Source: an uncultured Muribaculaceae bacterium
GTDB taxonomy: Bacteria; Bacteroidota; Bacteroidia; Bacteroidales; Muribaculaceae
Direction: 5' to 3'
Assembly: GCA_905233845.1 (NCBI GenBank)
Contig: CAJOFH010000009.1
Span: 1 to 64,000 of the forward strand
Length of the DNA stretch: 64,000 nt
Positions 27,101 through 36,849 of the stretch are shown here, one piece after another (the stretch's first letter is position 1; the number at the start of each line of letters is the position of its first letter). The notes beneath the pieces were generated by a model, which worked only from the letters and a program-made list of their open reading frames with translations, was not told where the DNA came from and did not search any database. The position numbers and the translations under genes were made by a program.

Positions 27101-29029
27101 TACAGTCTTTGCCGTATTAGTCGATGTACGTAATGAACCGAAACACTTTGTACTAGTTTGAGTAGAGAAATATGAACTATATGCTAAATGAACATCGTTA
27201 GCAGCCCAAGCATAACTGGAACCTCCTATGAAACATCCATCAGCAGTATTATTACCTGTACCTGTACTTTGTGTGTAAGATGTGTTAATTGTCTTTATCC
27301 ATTTTTGACCATGGGCACCAGTGTTGAAAGAAGCATCAGTACTTGCTGTCCATGCACCAAATACCGACATTTTGAGCCATCCTGCACCATTCTCATTGTC
27401 TTCTTCATATACATATAAATGATTTAAATAACTTGAATTCCATCCCGCCTGGTCGATGGTAGAATACTTGGCGATGTTGAGATAGTTATCGCTTGCCGAG
27501 CCGCTGTTGTCGGCAGTGGCGTTGAGATTAACGGTCTTGGTCTCGGTGCCGCTGCAAGCGAATGTTACTGAACCAGTGTAAGTACCTTCGGTTGTGCAGC
27601 TGAATTTCACTTTCACAGTAACTTTACCGCCCGAGCTGAGACTTGATTTATTAATTGTCCTAGAAGTCACCTCATTGTTGTTCTCATCAAGCAACTTGAA
27701 GTTGCTGCCGCTCACGGTGACAGTAACATTGTTGCTGATGTTATGTGCTGTCAAAGTGATGGGCAGGGTCTGGTTGCCGCCAGGACTTGTCATGAACGAC
27801 AATGTGCCTGGGCTTACAAACAACTCTGGCTCGAAAGCTGACTCTGGAGGTGTAATGCCAATCACCATCTGCTGATATTGGTTAAAGGTGTAAGAGCCAC
27901 CACTTTGACCAGTTGAGCTCGTGCCAGTGGAGAAGGCGTTCATGGCGCAGTAGCCATTACCTGAGCCACTCCAGCCCCAGTTGATGTGATAGGTGTTGTC
28001 GCCGGCATTGTAACCGTCAACATTAAAGGCGTGACCACCATTGCCGTTTGCGTCAATAGCGCAGTACACCACTGGTCGTCCAGCAGTCATCTCTCCTTGC
28101 AGCAATGTAGCCCAGTTGGCCTCACTGTAACTCGATTTTTGAACTACGCGGCATCCGCTGTCGTAGCCAAAGGTCTTGTACATGTTGGCAATATTGTTGG
28201 TCGCAGTGGAGGGGATACCACTGGCGCTACGACCGTAATCCATCTTTTCGGCCTGTCCCACATAGCGCATAAGCGTTGCCACGGCAGTTTTCTGAGCAGT
28301 GGTTGCGGAAGAAGTGTATTTATCCTTCATGTTTGCCCAGTCAAAGGTGGTGGCTGGCAGTGAAGAATAGGTATAAGTAACTTCGTTTGAGCTGTAATAA
28401 CCAATGTCAAGAGTACCAGTGTAGGAAGCTACAGCTGCAACTTGAGCTTTCGGCCATTTCCAATAGTACATCACCATAGATGCTGAAGTAGCAGGGCAAC
28501 CAGTTACACATTGGTAAGAAGTTCCGTTGTAAGTGAACTTACATTGGTCGTAGTAAGGAGAACTCTGGTCCCAGTTGCAGGTCAGCATTGCTGGCACTGA
28601 AGTTGCCCTGAGTTCCTTTTTCATTAAATCAGAGGTTTTCTCAACCTTTGCATCTGGATTTCCGAGAAGCCAGTCGATTTGCTCCTTGTATCCATCGAGC
28701 CACATCTGCATGTTCTTAGGAATGTTGTTGATGTCAAGTGGCGCATCGCCAATGAAGAGGATTTCCTCGGCACGGTCGTCGCCCGAAACGATGATGAAGT
28801 TTGTCGCTGTGTTGAAAATGTAGTAGACAGGCATTTTTGCTTTGTCGCCCATCTCAGTTTTGATAAGGGTAGTACCAGTTCCTCCAGGAATCATGATTTT
28901 GCCGTTATACACTTTCTCCATCATGTACTTCTCGGCTTTTTGCTTCGCTGTGGTAGCATCCACAGGTGCTGCCATTGCTGCGGTACATGCCACAACAACA
29001 GCGAGTGTCAGTAAAAGAAATTTTTTCAT
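24134..29029 (-). CDS. Secreted multidomain C10 (streptopain-like) cysteine protease, 1631 aa
   Basis: MKKFLLLTLAVVVACTAAMA signal peptide; CNWDQSSPYYDQCKFTYNGTSYQCVTGCPATSASMVMYYWKWP; HAFNVDGYNAGDNTYHINWGWSG; several Ig/fibronectin-like domains. Confidence 0.88.
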   Translation of the reverse strand: MKKFLLLTLAVVVACTAAMAAPVDATTAKQKAEKYMMEKVYNGKIMIPGGTGTTLIKTEMGDKAKMPVYYIFNTATNFIIVSGDDRAEEILFIGDAPLDINNIPKNMQMWLDGYKEQIDWLLGNPDAKVEKTSDLMKKELRATSVPAMLTCNWDQSSPYYDQCKFTYNGTSYQCVTGCPATSASMVMYYWKWPKAQVAAVASYTGTLDIGYYSSNEVTYTYSSLPATTFDWANMKDKYTSSATTAQKTAVATLMRYVGQAEKMDYGRSASGIPSTATNNIANMYKTFGYDSGCRVVQKSSYSEANWATLLQGEMTAGRPVVYCAIDANGNGGHAFNVDGYNAGDNTYHINWGWSGSGNGYCAMNAFSTGTSSTGQSGGSYTFNQYQQMVIGITPPESAFEPELFVSPGTLSFMTSPGGNQTLPITLTAHNISNNVTVTVSGSNFKLLDENNNEVTSRTINKSSLSSGGKVTVKVKFSCTTEGTYTGSVTFACSGTETKTVNLNATADNSGSASDNYLNIAKYSTIDQAGWNSSYLNHLYVYEEDNENGAGWLKMSVFGAWTASTDASFNTGAHGQKWIKTINTSYTQSTGTGNNTADGCFIGGSSYAWAANDVHLAYSSYFSTQTSTKCFGSLRTSTNTAKTVTFYVTNCNAVKLYGKTNTGTNSNHTSKPATLKVYNNATGELVGEGATVTTRNTVFNYEVSDLSPSTVYKVEATCYMAYFYTIAFSTPLPAIVTDKTGLGYLAGPGDVMTKSVNLTGVQLTEDVTATITGDNADLFSLEENTFDYNDVMIDGVDVNVTLNAPQEAGEYEATLTLTSGDLTKEVSLYAQVAVKGSAQWEYLDIQQYATLDVSGWQSQDALSDVGITKVYEFTRDNANQEAWLTIPPSMVALGYMYDNQYWAGFQADDDNINFISRTWNASSPFKGRSNYFSSQTYAGIGHSSTSNATTNASNTNFAYTYYCVSNCTKFKARIYNLKPTATSTATNYTYIMIKEMYLDEYGNVTEIADDYLYGTYSIDQNQEITFEYDGLNPDKAYFIVLGSPRAIFEELAFCTPLPELPGKPTNVEADPGVTTADISWTPGKNSDSWNLRWRLLVDPIETDRIWDFEDESQFEEFTTVDSDGDGYNWGYGQGTSHSGTGVLTSASYISSGALTPDNWLISPKVKLGGTVKFWYCGQDPSYASEKFRVYVYQGDEIPANVSSFTALSSDITATGDMQEYTANLSSYSGTGYIAIRHYNVTDMFRLNIDDFEVLVPNPVGWNYCNNVTSPYTIEGLTPETSYETQVQGVNSLGTSDWAPTPALQFTTLPAPSEATLATIESEGVKGASYVISDELVAVYADAENGLLWCKDQGNASIVSTFIKDGQIDFMNDANLTGTTGQCGRAWDQSNWVALKFPADNNNTLTLLSGAVGKKIKAGTVTGKYIDNNNYTIEVLPVDGNYTLTFNGSADYTPNVYCAANFIESNLNLTAESTGAIDGNGTVYFFMNPKVQEVCEITYAMWNGEMFVTPDNTGIQGAFHVDWSYNSTDGMPTLQEGQMYSFMAIVSRPAKLADIRGGGTPSDNFVIYPANLSGDDNIVTGINGVFTDGNRQVVGVEYVNAAGVVSSKPFQGVNIVVTRYSDGSKTTSKKIFK

Positions 29030-29082
29030 TTCAGTTCTAAAAATTTATGAATAATTATTTTAATTAATTTTCATTAAAGCTG

Positions 29083-29090
29083 CAAAAATA
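29083..29090 (-). promoter_or_regulatory. -7-like element (TATTTTTG on minus strand) upstream of the C10 protease gene
   Basis: CAAAAATA on + strand, followed by agtcaaaagg. Confidence 0.4.
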
Positions 29091-29165
29091 AGTCAAAAGG
29101 TTGAAATACACAAATAAATTATGATTTTCTATTACAAACAATAGGATAAATTCAACAAACTGAGG

Positions 29166-30296
29166 CTACTTGAGCTTAGGGGACGGGAGGAGGTTCAGGT
29201 ATTGCTTGTAGAGCCAGGCGAGGAGTAGCGTCAGGACTATGTAGAGTGCGATCCACAGATAGTCGGTGGGCATGATTTCTTGCTGTCGCCATAGCACGAA
29301 TTTGAAGATTGGCATACGAGGCACTGAATGTACGACAAAGATAAACGATGACAGGGTTCCCACCCATGCCAGAGGGCGCATCAGCAACCCTGTAGCCTCA
29401 CTACTGTAATGCTCAAAGAGTTTGACAAACGCAACCGCTCCGGCAATCACCAGCACTGGTCCCCACAACCACGCCTGAAAGTTAAGGTTCACAACCGCCA
29501 GCAAGGGCAAACACGCCACTGCCACCAGCACCAGCACCCACTTGGGCAACTGCGGCATGCCATAACGAGCCACCAACACGCCCATGGCAAATGGCAGCAT
29601 CGCCACTGCAGCGTTGTAGCGCAGATACTCTAAAGCCTTAAGGTGGTTGCCACACACTACCACCACCATCATCATCAGCCATGCTACAATGGAGAGCAGC
29701 ACCGGCATGAGCCATCGCCAGAGCGACTGATTTCTGGTGCTATAGACAAACAGACGGTAAATCACGTATACCTCGATCATCAAGCCGAAGAACCAATAGG
29801 GTCCCGGCACAAGAGCCGAGCCAGGGCTTTGGAAGACAAAGTTCACCACCATCGCCAGCTGGGCCAACATCTCGTTCCACGGATGAGGCTCGCTACCACA
29901 GGCGATGTAGACGAGCACCGTCACCACAAATCCCAATGCCATGAGTCTGAACAGCTTTAGCCACTGATAGCTGAGGAAGGACCACGTCCCTACCCTCTTT
30001 GCGCCCTGCTGCTCATATTTCATCACCAGCCCGAAGCCACTGAGGAACAGGAACAGCGGCACTCCATAATGCCCAAAGAACGAAAAAAACTGAATAGGGG
30101 CGAACGCGTCGATGCCACCAGTCCAGTAGTCCCACGCCGTCTGCCCATGACCCTGGTAGAACAGGTATTCATTTTCGTGATGGCCGCCATGCAGCCAGTG
30201 GCAGAAGTTGTGCAGGAAGATGCCTATTATCGCTAAGCCACGCAACACGTCGCACTGCTTGCGGTTGAGGATATTATTGCCTTTTAGTGTTTGCAT
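29166..30296 (-). CDS. Acyltransferase 3 family membrane protein
   Basis: KQCDVLRGLAIIGIFLHNFCHW; GVPLFLFLSGFGLVMKYE; multiple TM segments. Confidence 0.85.
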   Translation of the reverse strand: MQTLKGNNILNRKQCDVLRGLAIIGIFLHNFCHWLHGGHHENEYLFYQGHGQTAWDYWTGGIDAFAPIQFFSFFGHYGVPLFLFLSGFGLVMKYEQQGAKRVGTWSFLSYQWLKLFRLMALGFVVTVLVYIACGSEPHPWNEMLAQLAMVVNFVFQSPGSALVPGPYWFFGLMIEVYVIYRLFVYSTRNQSLWRWLMPVLLSIVAWLMMMVVVVCGNHLKALEYLRYNAAVAMLPFAMGVLVARYGMPQLPKWVLVLVAVACLPLLAVVNLNFQAWLWGPVLVIAGAVAFVKLFEHYSSEATGLLMRPLAWVGTLSSFIFVVHSVPRMPIFKFVLWRQQEIMPTDYLWIALYIVLTLLLAWLYKQYLNLLPSPKLK

Positions 30297-30433
30297 TTAA
30301 CTGGGAAAGGGAAATGTAAAAGGTAAAAGTAAAAGGGATAGATGCTCCATTAAGCTATAACGCTGTCATGCTCCTCATAGAATAAAACTACCACACGGCC
30401 GCAAGCAGCCGTGTGGAGTGTAGAGGAAGATTA

Positions 30434-32947
30434 TCATGCATTGGATGCATCGTTATTTTTTTGTCTTGATTGTTTTCTCTTGCGCTTGCGGCGAGCTCGC
30501 CTCTCGGCCTCACTCTCGTAATAGCCGTAATGCTCACCGCCATAGCCGTATCCGTAACCATAGCTACCATAGCCATAACCATAACCTCCATAGCCATAAT
30601 TCTTCTTGTCGAGCTTGATATCATTAACAAGAACTGTGAGATTCTTGAGTTTCTTCTCCTCACTGGCCTTCTCAAGGTCTTGCAGGTAGAACTTGTCGAC
30701 CATACCGTCACGAATGACATAAATCGTGAGGTCGGCATATCGGTTAATGAGCGACGCATCGGCAATCATGCCAAATGGCACAGTATCGAGGATGATGTAG
30801 TCGTAACGGCTTCTTAGCTCAGCAAGCAGCTCTTTAAGATGCTCGCCCATGAGCAGTCCAGTTGGGTTGGGAGGAATAGCTCCCAAAGGAATCACATCAA
30901 GATTTTGATGAACTACTCCCTTGACAACTATGTCGTCGATATTAGTCACTTTACCCGAAAGGTAAGCACTCACACCCACGGCAGCATCCACGTTAACATA
31001 CTCCGAGAAACGTCCCTTGCGCAAGTCAAGGTCGACCACAGCCACCTTCTTGTCGACATGAGCATAGGTCAATGCCAAGTTCAGCGCCACAAAGCTCTTA
31101 CCCTCACCAGGACGAGTAGAAGTAAACTGCATCACGACTCCAACGCCATCTTTATGCTCTGAGACGAAGTCAAGGTTGGTACGAATGATGCGCATCGCCT
31201 CCGATACTCGGTCGACCGAGTCTTCCGAGACCACCACCTCCTTGTTCTTGAAGCTGCTGCGCTTGCTTGGAATCTCGCCGAGGATAGGGATGTTGCAGTT
31301 CTCCTCCACATCGCGACGACCATGAATCTTGGTGTCGAGCGACAGCATCCAGTAAATAAGATAAAGAATTGCCGCAGGTATTAGCAAGCCAATGAGCAAA
31401 CCAATGGCAACTGTTCTGGAAGTGACAGGAGTAAATGGAGTTGCGCTTCCCGATGCGGGCTCAATGACTTTGGCATTAGGCTCGGTGATGGCAATTTGAA
31501 GAGCATTTTCCTCACGCTTGTTGAGAAGGTAGAGATAGAGCTGCTCCTTCACGTTCTGCTGACGTCCCACCTGCGTGATAGCCTTCTCATGAGCAGGCAT
31601 CTGCTGACGCCCTGTCTGAGCTTGAGCAACCTGCTGTTGAGCTTGAGTCTGCTTGGTGCTGAGCTGCGAGATATAGTTGTCTACAGCTCGCTGGATGTTT
31701 TGTCTCTTAGTGTCGAGTGTAGCCTTGATTTCAATCATCACGGGGTTTTCGTCGGTCGAGGTCTCAGCAATCTGCTGATAATTGATCATCGCATCGTTGT
31801 ATTCTTTGATTTGACTCTCGATACCAGCATTGGCAATACCCGTATTGCTTGGAAGTAGCTCATGGTCACCTGCAGAGTTCAGAGCATTGCGCACGCTTGT
31901 GGCGAGGCTGAGCTGCAACGAGGCGTCGGATGAATTATCCTGATAACGAGCGCCGGCAGCCGGGTCGGCATAAACGGCATCGTTGACACTGGCGGTCTTG
32001 AGCTTCTCGATTTGGCTGTCGACAGTTCCAAGGTCTTTGCTGATAGCGTCGATGCGGTCGGCGATGAAGTTCTCGGTATTACGTGCCACGCGGTTCTTGT
32101 CACTGATACCATCGCGGTTGTAGCATGTGATAAGTGTGTTCAGCACATCGATACCGAGCTCGTGGTTGTCGGTGACAAGCGAGAGCTTCAGCACGTCGCT
32201 CACCTTGTCGGCAGGCTCCACCTTGAGGTTCCCTAGAAGCTGCTTAGCGGCAGCCGTCGTGGTTCTCACCTTAGCAATAACAGTGTAGTCCACATATTGA
32301 TCGGTAAACAACTTTGTCTTGGTCACCGCCACTGGCCCGTAAGGCGTCACAACTTTGTTACCGAATTTCTCCTTTTTCCACTTCTTGTTACCATCGACAG
32401 CATATTCAAAGTCGTTATTTCCCTTGATGAGAATGGAGATAGAATAGTTAGAATCAACCTTTTTCAAAGGCGTGATTTTTACTGGTGAGTGCTTATAGGT
32501 GTCAATCTCACGCAGATACACTCGACCATAGTACTGAATGTTCAGTCCCAAGTGATTCACCACATCCTCCATGAGCTTGGTCGACTTGATTTTGTGAGTC
32601 TCGTTCGACAAGTCGGTAGTGAGCACTTTCATACCAAGATCGCCAAAGACTTGCGCCTGGCTACCAGCCTGCTTGCTTGTCTCGGTAGTGAGCATGATGA
32701 GTGCCGACGTGTTGTAGAGCTTTGGCTCGGACTTGGTTTTAAGCAACGCGATGCATGTGCAAATAATTGCAGATATCACAAACCAATACCAATTGTGCAG
32801 GCAAGCCCTGAAGAATGCCTTGATGGGTATTGAAGTAGTGAAATTTTTCTTTCGTTTATCAGTCTTGTTGTCGTTAGAAACTGATTCTTGAATAATTTCT
32901 TGCATATCTTGTCGTTTATTAGTTTTCTTTCCTTGATTAGTACCCAA
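30434..32947 (-). CDS. Wzc-like polysaccharide co-polymerase / BY-kinase
   Basis: N-terminal Wzz-type domain; STRPGEGKSFVALNLALTYA Walker A, VAVVDLDLRKG, DYIILDTVPFG; Tyr-rich C-terminal tail. Confidence 0.9.
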   Translation of the reverse strand: MGTNQGKKTNKRQDMQEIIQESVSNDNKTDKRKKNFTTSIPIKAFFRACLHNWYWFVISAIICTCIALLKTKSEPKLYNTSALIMLTTETSKQAGSQAQVFGDLGMKVLTTDLSNETHKIKSTKLMEDVVNHLGLNIQYYGRVYLREIDTYKHSPVKITPLKKVDSNYSISILIKGNNDFEYAVDGNKKWKKEKFGNKVVTPYGPVAVTKTKLFTDQYVDYTVIAKVRTTTAAAKQLLGNLKVEPADKVSDVLKLSLVTDNHELGIDVLNTLITCYNRDGISDKNRVARNTENFIADRIDAISKDLGTVDSQIEKLKTASVNDAVYADPAAGARYQDNSSDASLQLSLATSVRNALNSAGDHELLPSNTGIANAGIESQIKEYNDAMINYQQIAETSTDENPVMIEIKATLDTKRQNIQRAVDNYISQLSTKQTQAQQQVAQAQTGRQQMPAHEKAITQVGRQQNVKEQLYLYLLNKREENALQIAITEPNAKVIEPASGSATPFTPVTSRTVAIGLLIGLLIPAAILYLIYWMLSLDTKIHGRRDVEENCNIPILGEIPSKRSSFKNKEVVVSEDSVDRVSEAMRIIRTNLDFVSEHKDGVGVVMQFTSTRPGEGKSFVALNLALTYAHVDKKVAVVDLDLRKGRFSEYVNVDAAVGVSAYLSGKVTNIDDIVVKGVVHQNLDVIPLGAIPPNPTGLLMGEHLKELLAELRSRYDYIILDTVPFGMIADASLINRYADLTIYVIRDGMVDKFYLQDLEKASEEKKLKNLTVLVNDIKLDKKNYGYGGYGYGYGSYGYGYGYGGEHYGYYESEAERRARRKRKRKQSRQKNNDASNA

Positions 32948-32983
32948 ATTGGTCGTTCGGGTTTTAAACTTGTTTCAAACATG

Positions 32984-33013
32984 CAAAGTTATATATATTT
33001 TTTCGTTCTACAA
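32984..33013 (-). promoter_or_regulatory. Promoter of the Wzc-like gene
   Basis: Minus-strand TAACTTTG (CAAAGTTA 32984-32991) with TTG 19 nt upstream. Confidence 0.5.
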
Positions 33014-33138
33014 CTAAATAAGTAAGAAAAAGTGTTGATTTCGACTAAAAGTGTGCTCCTGTGTTGTTCGTTTGGAAAAAAATGACGATATTTGCACGTT
33101 TGAAAATTGAAAAATAAAATTTTATAATACCATTCATC

Positions 33139-35373
33139 ATGAAAAAATTATTTCTTACTATTTTAACTGCAGTGGCTTGCTTGGTTGCGAGCGCCGTACC
33201 TGCAATCCCCACACTACAAAAGATCACTCAGCCTAACGGCGAGGAACTTACAGTGAAAATCAAAGGTGATGAATTCCATCACTACATGACAACCGCCGAT
33301 GGCTACACTATCGTCAAGAACGACCAGGGCTACTATGCCTATGGCACACTTCTTAACGACGAAGTGGTTGCCAGCAAGATTATTGCTCGCGACGCCAACT
33401 TGCGCTCGTCAAGCGACAATGCATGGCTTCAAGCCACTGGCAAGAATCTGCGCTCACCAAGGGCTGTCGCTGCCGGTATCCGTGCCCGTGCCCAGCGCGA
33501 TGCTCTACCTCATCTCAACGCCATCAATTACAACAACTTCCACGGCTTGGTGATTCTCGTTGAGTTTAAGGACTCGCATTTCACCCGCAGCGATGTGATT
33601 GACTTCTATACCAATATGATCAATCAAGAGAACTACTCTGGCTACACCAACGAGGATGGTTCAGCCAACCCCTATGGCAACTGCACTGGTAGCGTGCGTG
33701 ACTATTTCCATGACAACTCAAACGGCATTTTCACTCCCCAATTCGACGTAGTAGGTCCTTTTGAAGTGAATTACAATGTTAATCAAGGCGATCAATATGC
33801 TTACAGTATATTTCTGAGCGCAGTTCAGAAAGCTAATCCCACTGTGGATTTCAGCCAATATGACCTAGACAACAACGGCACGGTTGATTTGATTTACTTC
33901 ATCTATGCCGACACTCCCTCAAGCAGCGACCCTAGTAGTCCAGGTCACATCTGGCCTCACCGCTCAAGATTTAGCACCTACACAAAATATGACGGCAAGT
34001 ACATCCGCGACTATGCCTGCTCGGCCGAGTATATCTACGGCAAGAGCAGCGGCATATTCGACGGTATTGGCACAATCTGCCACGAGTTCAGCCATGTGCT
34101 GGGACTGCCCGATCTCTACGACACAGATGAGGACAACAACTCTTCTACTGGAGGCGAGGCGCAGCATCCCGGTGAGTGGGATTTGATGGCAGGCGGCAAC
34201 TACCAGAACAACGCCCGCACCCCAGTAGCTTATAGCCTTTATGATCGCTATGCCACTGGTTTTGCCAACTATCAAATTATCAAAGCCGAGGGCGAATACA
34301 CCCTCAATCCCACAAGCACTACTGGAGAAGGTTACATCCTCAAGACTCCTACCAACAAAGAAGTCTTCCTTATCGACAACCGCCAGACATCTACCAAGTG
34401 GGATGCCTACGCTCCCGGTCATGGCATGACAATTGCCCGTATGGACTCTACCAATGCCAGTGTGTGGAACAATAATGGTCCCAACGCCAACGCAAGCCGC
34501 CTCTACTACGAACTGCTGCGCGCTGGTGGCTCTACTTCTCAACAATCGCCAACCGACCCATTCCCTGGCACTCGTGGCGTGACTATGATCACTAATGAAA
34601 CAACGCCCAACTTGATGGCTTGGAACAATAAGCCTAATCAATTCAACATTTACAACATCCATGAAGAAGGTGATGTGGTGAAGTTCAACGTTAAGTTAAA
34701 CGGCACATTTGTCACTGTGGTTGAGGACTTCGAGCCGATGACTCCAAAAACATCAAATAACTCATCTCTAAGCGATGAAGGCTCTCTCGCAACTTGGACT
34801 CTCGCTAAAGCTTGGCCAGCTTCAGTTGCTAATGCCAATACGGGCAACGGCAATATTTCGGTGGCCATGAAGAAGCCAAGCACCGCAACTATGACCAGCG
34901 ACGTGGCATACGATACCTATATGATATCTTTCGACTTCTACAACCCCACCAACATCAATGTCAACTTGCAACTTTACATGTCAACAGACCAAGGTCAAAC
35001 GTGGGTGGTTCAACCTAATGCGGTGGGAAATACCAGTGTAGTTGCCGCACCTAACATGAAGAGCAGTATCTGCTACCCCATCAATGTACAGGTGCCTGCA
35101 CGCTACCGTGTGGCATGTACTGCCGGTTCGACCAGCCTGGCAGGTTATCTCGATGACTTCACTATTTACCACAACGGCGCGCTTAGTCCAGTAGTGGTTG
35201 TACCTGGCGACGTTGACGGTGACGGCACTGTGACTGCAGGCGACATCACCGCTCTTTATAATTTCCTGCTCAACGGCGACATCAGCGCTATAGTAAACGG
35301 TGACCAAGATGGTGACGGCGCAATAACCGCTGGCGATGTGACAACTGTCTACAATATTCTGCTTGGAAACTAA
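33139..35373 (+). CDS. Secreted M6 family metalloprotease with C-terminal dockerin-like repeats
   Basis: GIGTICHEFSHVLGLPDLYDTD; WDLMAGGNY; C-terminal GDVDGDGTVTAGDITALYNFLLNGD...GDQDGDGAITAGDVTTVYNILLGN. Confidence 0.9.
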   Translation: MKKLFLTILTAVACLVASAVPAIPTLQKITQPNGEELTVKIKGDEFHHYMTTADGYTIVKNDQGYYAYGTLLNDEVVASKIIARDANLRSSSDNAWLQATGKNLRSPRAVAAGIRARAQRDALPHLNAINYNNFHGLVILVEFKDSHFTRSDVIDFYTNMINQENYSGYTNEDGSANPYGNCTGSVRDYFHDNSNGIFTPQFDVVGPFEVNYNVNQGDQYAYSIFLSAVQKANPTVDFSQYDLDNNGTVDLIYFIYADTPSSSDPSSPGHIWPHRSRFSTYTKYDGKYIRDYACSAEYIYGKSSGIFDGIGTICHEFSHVLGLPDLYDTDEDNNSSTGGEAQHPGEWDLMAGGNYQNNARTPVAYSLYDRYATGFANYQIIKAEGEYTLNPTSTTGEGYILKTPTNKEVFLIDNRQTSTKWDAYAPGHGMTIARMDSTNASVWNNNGPNANASRLYYELLRAGGSTSQQSPTDPFPGTRGVTMITNETTPNLMAWNNKPNQFNIYNIHEEGDVVKFNVKLNGTFVTVVEDFEPMTPKTSNNSSLSDEGSLATWTLAKAWPASVANANTGNGNISVAMKKPSTATMTSDVAYDTYMISFDFYNPTNINVNLQLYMSTDQGQTWVVQPNAVGNTSVVAAPNMKSSICYPINVQVPARYRVACTAGSTSLAGYLDDFTIYHNGALSPVVVVPGDVDGDGTVTAGDITALYNFLLNGDISAIVNGDQDGDGAITAGDVTTVYNILLGN

Positions 35374-35418
35374 TTATTTATCTCCATAGAATTACTAACT
35401 CAAAACTTAATGAGCATT

Positions 35419-36618
35419 ATGAAAAAGACTGCATTAAACGCAATGATCGGTTTGATGCTCGTATTAGGGCTCACCATTTTCTCGACTGATGCCATGGCAC
35501 AACGTCGCGGTGGCTCAGCATTAAGACCCAGTCCAGCATCAACAGGCAAACACAATGTTTCCACCCCTTCTCCTAGGAACAACAATTCGTCTTCTCGTCC
35601 AACCTCGGAAAGAAGCATCTTTAACAAGGACAACAAGCGCGACAAGGCTCCTAACACCAATGATGGCAAGAACAAGCCCCCAAAGAATAATGTTACGAAC
35701 CGAGAGTCCAAGCCAAATGTTGTTGAGGTCAAGGATAGAGACCGAAATCCTAGAGTTAATGAAGGTAGAGACCGAAAAATCAATTTCAATGAGGACAGGA
35801 ACAGAGACCGAAAAAATAATTTCAATGAGGACAGGAACAGAGACCGAAGGCCCTTATTCAATGAAGAAAAGGACAGAGGTCCCAAGCAGGTCAAGACAGA
35901 GAGGAAACGTACTGTACAGAAGCGTGAAAATAAAGGCTTCAATCCTCCCCCGGGCCATCAATCTCGTCCCAGAATTGGTGGCACAGTAATGCATGGCGAT
36001 GGCCACAAGGACTACAGCCAATATCGTTACAACAAAAACAAAAAGAGAATAAAGGAAGTTCGTCCTCGTTACAGAGACGACCGCTTCTACAATCACTATC
36101 GTCACAACAGCTGGAGTTGGTCAAATCCTATCCGTCCTTCGGTACGTCGCTATCGCCCCGCGACAATTTGGGTATACCGTCCTACTCTTGAAGTGAATGT
36201 AGTTCAACGCACAAATTATCCTAACATTGCAGGAGTTTTAGACTTGAGTTGGGGAACACCCTTCAACGATGCACTTAACTACCTGTACCTCAATGAGTAC
36301 AACATCGATGGATATGAGAACAATATCGTTTACCTAACCGACGTGGTATTTCTCGATTACATCTGGGAGGATGTGATGCTACATTTCGATGACAACGGCA
36401 ATTTTGACTACGTGGAGTTTGCCAGCAGCAGTGCTACGGACTACGATAATTCAAAATTCTCCAGCATTCACGAATTACTGTTCAATACTTATGGCTCTCC
36501 AGTACTCGAAGAGAACTCTACCTACTCTTGGTACGGAGGTGACGGAATTGGATTCGTGAATCTCGGACAACAAGAAGGCGAAGGCGTTTACTACACAATT
36601 CTTACCTTCGGAGTTTAA
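35419..36618 (+). CDS. Secreted protein with charged Asn/Arg/Asp repeat region and conserved C-terminal domain (paralog A)
   Basis: Signal peptide MKKTALNAMIGLMLVLGLTIFSTDAMAQ; C-terminal domain near-identical in pattern to 36850-38010. Confidence 0.75.
   Translation: MKKTALNAMIGLMLVLGLTIFSTDAMAQRRGGSALRPSPASTGKHNVSTPSPRNNNSSSRPTSERSIFNKDNKRDKAPNTNDGKNKPPKNNVTNRESKPNVVEVKDRDRNPRVNEGRDRKINFNEDRNRDRKNNFNEDRNRDRRPLFNEEKDRGPKQVKTERKRTVQKRENKGFNPPPGHQSRPRIGGTVMHGDGHKDYSQYRYNKNKKRIKEVRPRYRDDRFYNHYRHNSWSWSNPIRPSVRRYRPATIWVYRPTLEVNVVQRTNYPNIAGVLDLSWGTPFNDALNYLYLNEYNIDGYENNIVYLTDVVFLDYIWEDVMLHFDDNGNFDYVEFASSSATDYDNSKFSSIHELLFNTYGSPVLEENSTYSWYGGDGIGFVNLGQQEGEGVYYTILTFGV
35782..35850. repeat. 36-nt tandem duplication within paralog A
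   Basis: TTCAATGAGGACAGGAACAGAGACCGAA at 35785 and 35821, exactly 36 nt apart. Confidence 0.8.
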
Positions 36619-36649
36619 ACGTATTTATAGAACTAATAAATAACTAATT

Positions 36650-36692
36650 CATGGTGATGCACTTTGTTTTAAGGTGCGTCACCATGTTTTTT
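36650..36692 (+). terminator. Rho-independent terminator between the paralogs
   Basis: CATGGTGATGCAC tttgttttaag GTGCGTCACCATG TTTTTT. Confidence 0.85.
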
Positions 36693-36849
36693 GGTAGATT
36701 TTTAGAGCCCATTTGTCGAGAGAAACTGCCAAATAGGCACGAAATGGGCACTTTGGCCCAAAACAGGGTTTAAACCACCACATTTATTTAACGTCAAAGA
36801 TGCAAACAAACCAACACATTATTTTATTCACTTTTTAAAATTGAGCATT

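Noticed and set aside
30388-30765. 125-aa minus-strand ORF rich in MAMV repeats
   Set aside because: Out-of-frame reading of the Gly/Tyr repeat tail of the BY-kinase.
35782-35850. Possible CRISPR-like repeats
   Set aside because: Tandem 36-nt coding duplication without spacers; no cas genes in the window.
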